From contig JAVJRE010000005.1 in assembly GCA_040218575.1 (NCBI GenBank), positions 177,214 to 241,213 of the forward strand: a stretch of 64,000 nucleotides of DNA, in the 5' to 3' direction. The DNA is from Alphaproteobacteria bacterium (GTDB taxonomy: Bacteria > Pseudomonadota > Alphaproteobacteria > JAVJRE01). Within the stretch, counting starts at the first letter, position 1; each line of letters opens with the position of its first letter. This document shows, piece after piece, positions 1 to 8,425 of the stretch. A model generated the notes under the pieces. The model was not told the DNA's origin. It did no database searches and saw nothing but the letters and a program-made list of their open reading frames with translations. The translations under genes and the position numbers were made by a program.

Positions 1-177
1 AAACTGAATCAACTCAGTCAGCGCGTTGAAGACGTGAGAGAGTCGGCGGCGCCACCCGTGGCTCCGCTGGAGCGCGCCCTTATGCGCCTGTCCGACCGCC
101 TCGACGGTCTTGAAAGCAATCGCAAGCCAGAGGTCGCGCGTAGAAGCGGCTTTTTCGCCCGCGTCATGGGCCGCTGA
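1..177 (+). CDS. C-terminal end of a coiled-coil protein (5' truncated by window)
   Basis: The reading frame is open from base 1 and stops at a TGA at 175-177, giving the last 58 residues of a protein whose start lies outside the window. The visible part is charged with a heptad-like leucine pattern (LERALMRLSDRLDGLES), as in a coiled coil, and ends in a basic tail (RRSGFFARVMGR). I do not recognise a family. It lies 80 bases upstream of the PodJ-like Sel1 gene on the same strand and could be co-transcribed with it. Its stop codon lies inside the first copy of a 13-bp tandem repeat. Confidence 0.6.
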   Translation, partial: KLNQLSQRVEDVRESAAPPVAPLERALMRLSDRLDGLESNRKPEVARRSGFFARVMGR

Positions 178-208
178 TCGGGGCCGCTGATCGGGGCCGC
201 TGATCGGG
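168..208. repeat. 13-bp tandem repeat, about three copies, spanning a stop codon
   Basis: The unit CCGCTGATCGGGG starts at 171, 184 and 197; the third copy differs only in its last base, and the array is preceded by GGG. The first copy contains the TGA that ends the upstream coding frame. Because 13 is not a multiple of 3, later copies put TGA in other frames. It looks like slippage duplication at the end of a gene; no function is claimed. Confidence 0.8.
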
Positions 209-257
209 CACCCGGTGGGTGCTGACCTGCGGCGCCATATGAGGCATCTGCAAAGAA

Positions 258-1931
258 ATGGCGCTATCACCGCGCAGCACATCCTGGAGCGTCAAGGGCA
301 TTGATCCGACGACCCGTGAACTGGCCCGAGATGCCGCTGAGAGAGAGGGCCTGGCCATCGGGGTGTGGATCGACCGGGCCATTCTGCGGCAACTCGGTCA
401 GGCAGACGGCGCCAACGCCGCCGCGCAGACACCGCCGTCACCAGCCGACGACAATCCGTTTCGTGGCGACCCGTTCCGCGACGACCATGGCGGCCCGCCA
501 TTCGGCCATGCCGGCGGCGCGGAGAGCGGGTGGCCGGAACCCGAGCCCTGGGACGGCAGCGACGGCGAGGAGTCATGGGACGATGATCTGGACCCGGACG
601 AAGAAGCGCGTCTGGTCGCGGCCCTGGATGCACTGAACCGCCAGCTCGACCGATCCGGTGACCAGATAGAGCAGGCGGTCCGACCGCTGGACGCGGCCAT
701 TGACGCCCTGGAGCACTCCCTTGCCGCCAGGCCCACTGCGTCGCCTTCCGCGGCGGCGAGCCCGGCCGGTGCGCCGCCGGCCGCCGCGCCCCCTGGACAG
801 CATGACCCACGCATGAACCCGCTGGTCGCCGGAGCGGCGACCCGGTCTGCAGACAAGATGGCGGGCGGTGGCCAGCCGCCCGACCGCCGCGGAGGCGATG
901 ACGGGGATAGCGGCCGGCTCCGGCGCATCGCCATGATCCTGTTTACTGTTGTTGTCGCCGTCGCCGCCATCACGTTGGTGATGTGGCTGGCCGACAGCCG
1001 TGAACCGCCTGCCCTCAACCAGGATCTGACCCAGGATTCCACGGCGACTGAACCCGCCGCCGGGTCAAGCGCCGCGGCGTCTGGCCAGTCCGTGCCCGTT
1101 CCCGCACCGCCGGCGCCAGCCGTGATCGACCCGTCGACACCGGGCATTGCCTCGCTGCTGGCGGCGGCAGGCGACGGCCGTGCAGACGCCCAGTATCTGC
1201 TGGCCAGCCGGTATGCCACGGGCGACGGCATTCCGCAGGATTATGACGAGGCGGCCCGCTGGTTCCGTGAAGCGGCGCTGGCCGGACACCCTGATGCTCA
1301 GTTCAGCCTGGGCGTTCTGTATCAGAACGGTCTGGGCGTTGGGCAAGACTCCACGGAAGCCATTATCTGGTTTCTCAGCGCGGCGGAGATCGGCCACGCG
1401 GAAGCCCAGCACAACATGGGCGTCGCCTATAGTCGTGGCATTGGCGTGCCGCAGAACATGGACCAGGCGGTCAAGTGGTTCCGCCGCGCCGCCGCCCAGG
1501 GTCTGGCCACCGCCCAGTTCAATCTGGGAGCCATATACGATACCGGCCTGAACGGCGCGGCCGACCCGGTACAGGCCTATGCCTGGTTCAGCCGGGCCGC
1601 GGAAGCCGGCCACCCCGATGCCGGGATCCGGGCGCAGGCGGTGATGGCGAAACTCAACCCGGCCGACCTTGACCGCGCCATGGTTCTCGCCAGCGGCGAC
1701 TCCATCCCGCTTGACTCCGGGCCCGGCACGGCCCGCCTCAGCCGCGAGGACGTGGTGGAGATGCAGACCCTGCTGGCCACTCTCGGCTTTGACCCGGGGT
1801 CGACTGATGGCCAGGTGGGTCCGGCAACCGAGGCCGCCATCCGTGAGTTCCAGAAAGTGGCGGACCTGCCCGTGACCGGCATAGCCGATAGCGATCTGCT
1901 GCGCAGCCTGCGCGACCTGGCCGGACCCTGA
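258..1931 (+). CDS. PodJ-like polar membrane protein with Sel1 repeats and peptidoglycan-binding domain
   Basis: The 557-residue protein starts with a ribbon-helix-helix-like segment (SWSVKGIDPTTRELARDAA, about residues 9-27, helices to about 46). This resembles the PWSVKGIDPKARE-type start I recall for Caulobacter and rhizobial PodJ-family proteins. An acidic Pro/Ala-rich stretch follows with a short helical part (residues 115-155). There is one membrane segment (about 222-245), four Sel1/TPR-like repeats (about 309-455) and a C-terminal PG_binding_1-type domain (about 495-551). The predicted topology is a cytoplasmic N terminus and periplasmic repeats. Known PodJ is a cell-pole organiser with the same order but a much longer coiled coil, so this is a short version. 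Its role in polarity is inferred from architecture only. ATG at 258. Confidence 0.75.
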   Translation: MALSPRSTSWSVKGIDPTTRELARDAAEREGLAIGVWIDRAILRQLGQADGANAAAQTPPSPADDNPFRGDPFRDDHGGPPFGHAGGAESGWPEPEPWDGSDGEESWDDDLDPDEEARLVAALDALNRQLDRSGDQIEQAVRPLDAAIDALEHSLAARPTASPSAAASPAGAPPAAAPPGQHDPRMNPLVAGAATRSADKMAGGGQPPDRRGGDDGDSGRLRRIAMILFTVVVAVAAITLVMWLADSREPPALNQDLTQDSTATEPAAGSSAAASGQSVPVPAPPAPAVIDPSTPGIASLLAAAGDGRADAQYLLASRYATGDGIPQDYDEAARWFREAALAGHPDAQFSLGVLYQNGLGVGQDSTEAIIWFLSAAEIGHAEAQHNMGVAYSRGIGVPQNMDQAVKWFRRAAAQGLATAQFNLGAIYDTGLNGAADPVQAYAWFSRAAEAGHPDAGIRAQAVMAKLNPADLDRAMVLASGDSIPLDSGPGTARLSREDVVEMQTLLATLGFDPGSTDGQVGPATEAAIREFQKVADLPVTGIADSDLLRSLRDLAGP

Positions 1932-1935
1932 ACCC

Positions 1936-1952
1936 CGGCGGCCACACCGCCG
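1936..1952. terminator. Possible hairpin between convergent genes
   Basis: CGGCGG (1936-1941) and CCGCCG (1947-1952) can form a 6-bp GC stem with a 5-base loop. It sits in the 31-base gap between two convergent stop codons. There is no T tract, so a rho-independent terminator is uncertain. Confidence 0.3.
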
Positions 1953-1962
1953 CGCGAGCCGA

Positions 1963-2871
1963 TCAGCCCGCCGGCGTAGCCAGGCGCGAGACCACAACCC
2001 ACCATCCGGCATGGGCCGCGTGAATCGCGGCGGCGGCGGCCTCTGCCGCCGCTGCCGACTCATAGAGTGCGAAGCACGTGCCGCCACTGCCGGTCATGGC
2101 ACTGATCAGGGCATGGCGGTCTTCTGCCAACACGCTGAGTACCGTGCCGATTGCCGGCGCAACCGCGATTGCCGCCGCCGTAAGGTCGTTGCCGATCCGT
2201 CGGCACTGCGCCGCCAGTTCGGCGACGGTTCCGGCGGGCGCCAGGGGTTCTCTTGTCACGGCCCCGCCCGGCGTCGCGGCAGCCGGCTGATATGCGGCGA
2301 ATACAGCGGCCGTGGCCACCGGCAGGCGAGGGTTTACCAGCACGACCCAGGCGCCTGGCAGGTCCGGCCCGGTCACGACTGAACCGCCTGTTCCGCCGAC
2401 CCGGGCCGGCCGTGCCCGCAGACAGACCGGGACATCGGCCCCCAGGGCCAGGGCCACTGCGTCGAGCGCCGGGGCTGGCGGGCTTATGCGCCACAACCGG
2501 CAGAGACCGCGCAGCACCGCCGCCGCATCGGCTGAACCGCCGCCAAGCCCGGCCGCCACGGGTATGTGTTTGTCCAGATGGATGCGTACGCCCGCCGTAA
2601 CGCCGCAGAGGGCGCGCAGGTCGCGGGCGGCGCGCAGCACCAGATTGTCGCCAGTGGCGTCACCAGCCGCCAGTCCGGCGGCTTCGGGGCCTGACACCGT
2701 CAGTTCAACCGCAGCAGCCGGGTGCAGCGTCAGGGTGTCGTGCCACTCGACAAAACCGACCAGGCTGTCGAGGCAATGGTAGCCATCGTCCCGGCGGCCC
2801 AGCACACGCAGCCAGAGATTGAGCTTGGCCGCGGCGGTGACACTCAGACTTTGCGTCGCAGGATCACTCAA
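1963..2871 (-). CDS. ispE: 4-diphosphocytidyl-2-C-methyl-D-erythritol kinase (IspE)
   Basis: This is the GHMP-family kinase of the non-mevalonate (MEP) isoprenoid pathway. It phosphorylates CDP-methylerythritol at its 2-hydroxyl in the cytosol. The N-terminal AKLNLWLRV segment (residues 15-23) and the glycine-rich ATP loop PVAAGLGGGSADAAA (about 104-118) are diagnostic, and 302 residues is normal for the family. The start is TTG (2871-2869), whose sequence TTGA overlaps the TGA of the upstream TPR gene, so translation is probably coupled. No later in-frame start precedes the conserved lysine. IspH, a later step of the same pathway, is encoded near 23.7-24.6 kb. Confidence 0.95.
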   Translation of the reverse strand: MSDPATQSLSVTAAAKLNLWLRVLGRRDDGYHCLDSLVGFVEWHDTLTLHPAAAVELTVSGPEAAGLAAGDATGDNLVLRAARDLRALCGVTAGVRIHLDKHIPVAAGLGGGSADAAAVLRGLCRLWRISPPAPALDAVALALGADVPVCLRARPARVGGTGGSVVTGPDLPGAWVVLVNPRLPVATAAVFAAYQPAAATPGGAVTREPLAPAGTVAELAAQCRRIGNDLTAAAIAVAPAIGTVLSVLAEDRHALISAMTGSGGTCFALYESAAAAEAAAAAIHAAHAGWWVVVSRLATPAG

Positions 2872-4622
2872 GGCCCGGTGTTCGCGCGATCCAGCCCCTG
2901 GCGCAGCTTGCGCTGAATGGCGCTCTCCACGTCCGGCTCCGGTTCAAAGGCCAGGGCGCGGCGCCACTGGAACCGCGCCTCGCGCAGACGACCGACCTGC
3001 CAATAGGCATCGCCCAGATGGTCGTTGATGGTCGGGTCGCCTGGCGTCAATGCCGCCGCCCGTTCCAGCCACAACACCGCATTGTCAAAATCGTCCAGGC
3101 GGTAATAGACCCAGCCCAGGCTGTCGAGGATGTAGCCGTCGCGCGGCCGCAGCTCTACCGCCCGGGTGAGCATGGGCAGGGCGCGGTCGAGCTCCAGCCC
3201 CTGATCAACCCACGAGTAGGCAAGATAGTTCATGATCTGTGGCTGTTCCGGCACGAACTCCAGAGCCTGGAGGAATTGCGCCTCGGCGGCCGACCATTCG
3301 TCCGACCGTTCATAGGCGATTGCCGATACATAGAGGATCCGCCAGTGACGCTGCTCCAGCGCGCCCAGCCGGTTGAAGCCCTCCTCGTAGGCCCGCGCCG
3401 CCCGGCGAAAATCGTCTGAGCGACGGAACAGGTCGCCCAGTGCAATCCATGGGTCCGCACTGTCGGGGCGCTCTTTCGCAAGCTGGCGCAAGGCCGCCTC
3501 CGACTCATGCAGCCGGTCCAGCTCAAAGGGGATTTGCGCCGCCCGGACCCGGGCCAGCCACGACCAGCCGGATTCCCCGTCGATACGCTCATAGGCGGCG
3601 GCGGCGTCCGGCCAGCGTCCCAGGGTCTCATGAATATCGGCCAGCAGCAGCAAGGCCAGGTCGAAGTCCGGCCGCACCATCAGCGCCAGTTGCAGAAACG
3701 GCAGAGCCTGGCGGCTGCCGTTGTCGTCGTGCAGGGCCGCCGCGATGTCGAACAGGACCTCGGCCACGCCATCCTTCGCCGTCGGGGCAAGAGGCAGAAA
3801 CTGGTCCGGCCCGCCGTACTCAGCCGCCGCCGGGCCAATCACCAGCCGGCCTTCGTCCGCCGCAACGTATGTGGCCATCAGATCCTGTGCCTGATCATGC
3901 CGGTCGCTGGCGGAGAGCAGCGCCGCCAGGGCGTGAACAACCCGTAACGGCGGACGGTCAAGCTCCGCCAGCAGACGCACATAGACAGCTTCTGCGGCTG
4001 CCGCATCGCCGCTCAGCTCCAGCAACAGGCCGAAGTGCAATCCGGACAAGGCCGGCACATTCTGGTCGTCTGCCAGAGCGCCCACCGTCCTGATAGCGGC
4101 CTCCAGATCACCGTTCGCAGCCTCGGTCCAGGCCAGGACCAGCGGGCCAACCACACGATTGATGCCGGCATCAGGCAATTGCGCCAGCCAGGCTTCGGCC
4201 CGCCGCGGATCATCATCGGCCAGGGCCGCCACCGCCAGAACCAGGGGAGCGACGAAATCCACCTGATCGGTGGCGACAATGCGCCCGGCAATGTCGCGGG
4301 CCAGCTCGTGATCGCCATTGCTGAGGCTGAGAACCAGGGCACTGTTCAGCAAGGACAGATTGTCGGGGGCAAGAGTCAGCAGGTGCCGCTGCAAGCGGGC
4401 CGCCGTCGCCAAGTCGTCGATCTGCTCGGCATGGCGCGCCGCAAGATAGTCCCCCCACGGGGTGGTGGCGCCCGCCTCCTGCGCCAGGGCGGGGCGCGAC
4501 ATGGCGCCCGGGCCGGCGACCACGCCCAGGGCCAGGACCAGAGCCAGAACCAATGCCAGTCCGGGCACAGGGCCGGCTGACCGCGGCCTCATGCAGGGAA
4601 AACTATGCCGACGTGCGATCAT
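2868..4622 (-). CDS. Secreted TPR-repeat protein
   Basis: This 584-residue protein has a signal peptide (hydrophobic core GLALVLALVLALGVVAG, cleavage likely after PALA) followed almost entirely by tetratricopeptide repeats. Clear examples are ALPMLTRAVELRPRDGYILD and AVLWLERAAALTPGDPTIND near the C terminus. TPR proteins of this kind are protein-interaction scaffolds in the periplasm or at the outer membrane; the partner is unknown. A GGGAG sequence five bases before the ATG at 4622 supports that start over the ATG eleven codons later. It is the first gene of a two-gene unit with ispE, overlapping it by four bases; this TPR-ispE pairing is common in alphaproteobacteria as I recall. Confidence 0.85.
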   Translation of the reverse strand: MIARRHSFPCMRPRSAGPVPGLALVLALVLALGVVAGPGAMSRPALAQEAGATTPWGDYLAARHAEQIDDLATAARLQRHLLTLAPDNLSLLNSALVLSLSNGDHELARDIAGRIVATDQVDFVAPLVLAVAALADDDPRRAEAWLAQLPDAGINRVVGPLVLAWTEAANGDLEAAIRTVGALADDQNVPALSGLHFGLLLELSGDAAAAEAVYVRLLAELDRPPLRVVHALAALLSASDRHDQAQDLMATYVAADEGRLVIGPAAAEYGGPDQFLPLAPTAKDGVAEVLFDIAAALHDDNGSRQALPFLQLALMVRPDFDLALLLLADIHETLGRWPDAAAAYERIDGESGWSWLARVRAAQIPFELDRLHESEAALRQLAKERPDSADPWIALGDLFRRSDDFRRAARAYEEGFNRLGALEQRHWRILYVSAIAYERSDEWSAAEAQFLQALEFVPEQPQIMNYLAYSWVDQGLELDRALPMLTRAVELRPRDGYILDSLGWVYYRLDDFDNAVLWLERAAALTPGDPTINDHLGDAYWQVGRLREARFQWRRALAFEPEPDVESAIQRKLRQGLDRANTGP

Positions 4623-4820
4623 GACCGCTCCCGAAACCTGCGTGCGGCGGCTGACCGACGCCGCCTCTGGCCGATACTACAACATGCCGACCCGGGCCGG
4701 GCCACCAGCCGGCCATCACACTCGCTTCAGCCGCCTGCGGCACTGCGCCATGCGCTTAGACCGGGTGGAAGCCGGGCGGGGACCGGGCGAGGCTGGAGGC
4801 AGGACTGGCGACGGAAGCGC

Positions 4821-4856
4821 CTGTATGCCGTGCTGACCCTGTATGCCGTGCTGACA
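4821..4856. repeat. 18-bp tandem duplication upstream of the glycosylase gene
   Basis: CTGTATGCCGTGCTGACC at 4821-4838 is repeated at 4839-4856, with only the last base changed. It lies in the divergent gap between the TPR gene and the uracil-DNA glycosylase gene. Confidence 0.8.
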
Positions 4857-4912
4857 AGGCCATGGCCGGACGCCACAATAGCCGGAACAAACCCGGAGGC
4901 ACAGCAGGGCGC

Positions 4913-5788
4913 ATGGCCGATCCGTCCAACGAACCCGCCGCATACGCTGCCGCCGTCATGGCCTGGTATGAGGCCGCAGGCGTGACAACCCCGATGGGCG
5001 ATCATCCGGTGATGCGCCTGGCCGCGCAATCGGCGGCCGTCAACGCAGCGGGTAGTCCTCCGGCCGGTGTCGATCCTGCGGCCGGGCTCCCGGTCGCAAA
5101 TCCGGCGACGCCGGCGACGAAAGCAACGACGGTGACCCGGCGGAGCGGCGCTGCAGCACCGGTGGCGACGCCCGCCAGTGCCGGCGCCCGACAGATGGCG
5201 CTGGCGGCGACGGACCTGACGGCTCTGGAAGCAACCGTGCGTGCCTTTGACGGCTGCCCCCTGAAAGAGACAGCGTCCACGACGGTGTTCGGTCACGGCC
5301 CGGCCGATGCCCGGATTATGCTGATCGGCGAAGCGCCCGGCGCGGAAGAGGACCGCACCGGAGTGCCTTTCGTCGGCCAAAGCGGGCACCTGCTCGATCG
5401 CATCCTCGCCGCCATAGACCTGCGGCGCGACGATGTGCGTATCACCAATACGCTGTTCTGGCGGCCGCCGGGCAATCGTGATCCGACACCGGCGGAGCGG
5501 GCAGCATGCCTGCCGTTTGTCGAGCGTCACATCGCACTGGTGCAGCCTGATGTACTGGTTCTGCTGGGCGCGACCGCAGCGCGGACCATGCTTGACCGGA
5601 CCGATGGCATCTCACGTCTGCGCGGACGCTGGCATACTTATGTGAATGACCAGATGGACCGGCCTGCGGACGTGCTGTGTACCTATCATCCCGCCTATCT
5701 GCTGCGTACGCCGGAAAAGAAGCGCGACGTATGGCGGGACTTCCTGATGCTGAAGGCACGGCTGGACCAGGCCCCGGCCGCCGGCTGA
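4913..5788 (+). CDS. Uracil-DNA glycosylase, family 4-like with incomplete Fe-S cysteines
   Basis: This is a base-excision repair enzyme predicted to remove uracil from DNA. Motif 1 GEAPGAEED (about residues 139-147) and motif 2 HPAYLLR (about 259-265) match the family 4/UDGa group, as does RPPGNRDPTPAE in the middle. Canonical family 4 enzymes bind 4Fe-4S through four cysteines. Here the first pair reads FDGC instead of CxxC, and the cysteine before RPPGNR is replaced (LFWRPPGNR), leaving two of four. The first roughly 100 residues are a low-complexity Ala/Pro/Thr extension. The ATG at 4913 (291 residues) gives an N terminus like homologues I recall; an in-frame ATG at 4862 is the alternative. 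It is divergent from the TPR gene. Confidence 0.85.
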   Translation: MADPSNEPAAYAAAVMAWYEAAGVTTPMGDHPVMRLAAQSAAVNAAGSPPAGVDPAAGLPVANPATPATKATTVTRRSGAAAPVATPASAGARQMALAATDLTALEATVRAFDGCPLKETASTTVFGHGPADARIMLIGEAPGAEEDRTGVPFVGQSGHLLDRILAAIDLRRDDVRITNTLFWRPPGNRDPTPAERAACLPFVERHIALVQPDVLVLLGATAARTMLDRTDGISRLRGRWHTYVNDQMDRPADVLCTYHPAYLLRTPEKKRDVWRDFLMLKARLDQAPAAG

Positions 5789-5991
5789 TGGCAACGGCGC
5801 CATGGCGACAACCGCGTCCGGCCCGGGAATCCGGCACTTAACCTTTGTTTATCTGCTGGCTGTAAGCTGTCTTATCAGGTGTTGGGCCAAGATGTTGAGG
5901 GATGTTGGGGATCCCCTCGGCGGCGGCCCCTGCGGCTGCTAGAGTCCGCTATCCCGCGACGATGACTTTCACTGGGGTCGGGAGAAACGAA

Positions 5992-7842
5992 TTGATATGG
6001 ATCGGCCATAGACCGTCCGGCGCATGGCGGCGGTTCGCTGCCTGTGCGGCGCTGATGCTGGCGACGCTGGTCGTCCTTGTTGCGCCTGACGTGCGTCCAG
6101 CGGCTGCCGCGCCAGTGTCCCAGTCCGATCTGGAAGCGACCATGGCGGCGCTGGCGGCGGAATTGCCGCTTGTGTTGGGCGCGGAGGATGCTACCCGCTA
6201 TCGGCAGGTCTTTGTCCTGCAAGAAGCTGGTGACATGGCGGCGGCTGATCGGCTGATCGGCCAGATTACCGACCCTGTTCTGATGGGGTATGTGCAGTCG
6301 CAACGCTATATGCATCCGACGGCGCACCGCTCCACTTTCGTCGAACTGCGTGATTGGTTAGCGACCTATGCCGACCATCCCGAAGCCGACCGCATCCACG
6401 CCCTTGCCCTGCGCCGCAAACCCGCCAACGCCGGCCGGCCGGAGGCGCCCCGACCGCTCAGCGCCGGCGACTATACGGCGGCCGATGGGGAATATGTCGC
6501 CCCGTCGGAGGTCTATCAGTCGCCGCGCGGCCGCAACGCCGCGGTTGGCCGGCAGGTCCGTTCCATCGCCCGGACCATCAACGCCCGGGTGGCGGACGGC
6601 TGGCCAACCGGCGCCCTGGCGATCCTTGACGGGAATGAGGCGCAGCGGCTGCTCGACCCTGTGGAGCAGGCCATGGCCCGGGCTCTAATCGCCAAGGGCT
6701 ATTTTCTCGCCAGTGTTGATGACAAGGCCTTCACCCAGGGAAAGGCGGCGGGCAACGCCTCCCCACAATATGCCGCGATCGGTCACTGGATCGCCGGGCT
6801 GGCCGCCTGGCGCATGGGCCGGATTGATGACGCCGCGTTAGAGTTCGAGACCTTCGCTGGCGCTGACGGGGCCGACCCCTGGACCATTTCAGCCGCCGCT
6901 TTCTGGGCCGCCCGCGCCCACCTGCAGGCCGGCCGCCCAGAGCGTGTGCGCAGTTGGCTGGTGGTGGCGGCCGACTATCCGCTGACCTTCTATGGCCAAC
7001 TGGCGCGCCGCAATCTCGGCATGGAGACGCCGCTGGACTGGTCGCCCGTGCCGCTTACCGCCGCCACCCGCGACCTGCTGCTGGACATCCCGGCAACGCG
7101 CCGGGTCCTGGCCCTGCTGCAAGCCGGTCAGGATGATCTGGCGGAAGAGGAATTGACGCGCCTGGCCCGCGCGGCGCGGGCCGACCTGTGGCGACCGCTG
7201 CTGGCCATCGCCACACGGGCGCACATGCCGGCTCTGTCGCTGAAACTGGCGGACCTGATAGAGGCGACCTATGGCGAGCAAATTCCGGCCGGCCTGTATC
7301 CGCTGGTGGCCTGGCAGCCGCAGGACGGCTATCGCGTCGACCGGGCGCTGATCCTTGCCTTCGCCCGTCAGGAATCCGGCTTCAACACTGATGCCCGCAG
7401 CCCCGCCGGTGCGCTGGGCCTGATGCAGCTGATGCCGGCGACGGCGCGCTACATCGGCCGCGACCGCAGTCTTCGGGGCGACGGACTGGACCGCCTTTCC
7501 GAGCCTGACCTCAACCTGGAACTGGGCCAGCGCTATATCCAGTATCTGCAGGCTAATGACGCGGTCGGGGATAATCTCTTCATGCTCACCGCCGCCTATA
7601 ACGGGGGGCCGGGTAACCTCCGTCGCTGGGTACAGGCGGCCGACTTCCGCAATGACCCGCTGCTGTTCATCGAGTCCATACCGTCGCGCGAGACCCGCAT
7701 CTTCATCGAGCGGGTGCTGGCCAATCTGTGGATCTATCGCCAGCGCATGGGACAGTCCAACCCGTCTCTTGATGCGATTGCCGCCGGCGTGTGGCCGGCC
7801 TATACCGGGCTGGACGGCCAGGAAATAGCTACAGCCCCCTGA
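5992..7842 (+). CDS. Soluble lytic murein transglycosylase (Slt70-like)
   Basis: This periplasmic enzyme cleaves peptidoglycan glycan strands to 1,6-anhydromuropeptides. The C-terminal SLT domain shows the catalytic glutamate in ARQESGFN (about residue 461), followed by SPAGALGLMQLMPATA and the AYNGGPGN motif. The roughly 400 preceding residues are helical repeats, as in the Slt70 superhelix. I place the start at TTG 5992 because GGGAG lies seven bases upstream. The resulting N terminus (MIWIGHRPSGAWRR, then a hydrophobic stretch ending in AAAA) is a textbook signal peptide. ATGs at 5902 and 5962 are in frame but add an unusual leader. It is followed 9 bases later by moaB. Confidence 0.9.
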   Translation: MIWIGHRPSGAWRRFAACAALMLATLVVLVAPDVRPAAAAPVSQSDLEATMAALAAELPLVLGAEDATRYRQVFVLQEAGDMAAADRLIGQITDPVLMGYVQSQRYMHPTAHRSTFVELRDWLATYADHPEADRIHALALRRKPANAGRPEAPRPLSAGDYTAADGEYVAPSEVYQSPRGRNAAVGRQVRSIARTINARVADGWPTGALAILDGNEAQRLLDPVEQAMARALIAKGYFLASVDDKAFTQGKAAGNASPQYAAIGHWIAGLAAWRMGRIDDAALEFETFAGADGADPWTISAAAFWAARAHLQAGRPERVRSWLVVAADYPLTFYGQLARRNLGMETPLDWSPVPLTAATRDLLLDIPATRRVLALLQAGQDDLAEEELTRLARAARADLWRPLLAIATRAHMPALSLKLADLIEATYGEQIPAGLYPLVAWQPQDGYRVDRALILAFARQESGFNTDARSPAGALGLMQLMPATARYIGRDRSLRGDGLDRLSEPDLNLELGQRYIQYLQANDAVGDNLFMLTAAYNGGPGNLRRWVQAADFRNDPLLFIESIPSRETRIFIERVLANLWIYRQRMGQSNPSLDAIAAGVWPAYTGLDGQEIATAP

Positions 7843-7851
7843 GACCCAGCC

Positions 7852-8385
7852 ATGCCCATTGACGAGAGTCGGCCATTCATAGCGGTTCGCATCGCCATCA
7901 TGACCGTTTCGGACACGCGGACGGCAGCGGATGACCGTTCCGGTACGGTCCTGGCGGATCGCGTAGAAGCGGCCGGGCACGAAATCGCCGCCCGTCAAAT
8001 CGTACGGGATGAAATCCCCGCCATTGTCGGGCAGTTGCGGACGTGGATCGCCGATTCCTCAATCGACGTGGTGATCGCCACCGGCGGCACCGGAGTGACC
8101 GGTCGCGATGTCACGCCGGAGGCGTTCGAATCGGTCTATGAAAAAGCGATTCCCGGATTCGGCGAGCTGTTTCGCCACCTGAGCTTCGCCAAGATCGCTA
8201 CCTCCACCATCCAGTCACGGTGCACCGCAGGCGTCGCCGGCGGCACCTATCTCTTTGCTCTGCCGGGATCGCCGGGCGCATGCCGCGACGGTTGGGATGG
8301 CATCCTCGCAAGCCAGCTCGATAACCGGTTCCGGCCGTGCAACTTCGTCGAGCTCATGCCGCGTCTGACCGAACACCTGGCGTGA
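7852..8385 (+). CDS. moaB: Molybdenum cofactor biosynthesis protein MoaB
   Basis: The 177-residue MoaB/Mog-fold protein is predicted to act in adenylylation of molybdopterin during molybdenum cofactor synthesis. Visible family marks are IAIMTVSDTRT near the N terminus, the ATGGTGVTGRDVTPEA loop in the middle and LPGSPGAC near the C terminus. It starts nine bases after the transglycosylase stop, so the two are probably one transcript, although their functions are unrelated. No other moa genes are in the window. Confidence 0.92.
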   Translation: MPIDESRPFIAVRIAIMTVSDTRTAADDRSGTVLADRVEAAGHEIAARQIVRDEIPAIVGQLRTWIADSSIDVVIATGGTGVTGRDVTPEAFESVYEKAIPGFGELFRHLSFAKIATSTIQSRCTAGVAGGTYLFALPGSPGACRDGWDGILASQLDNRFRPCNFVELMPRLTEHLA

Positions 8386-8425
8386 GAGCGGCCGGCTCCG
8401 TGCAGCCCGTCCAGCCAGCCCGTCC

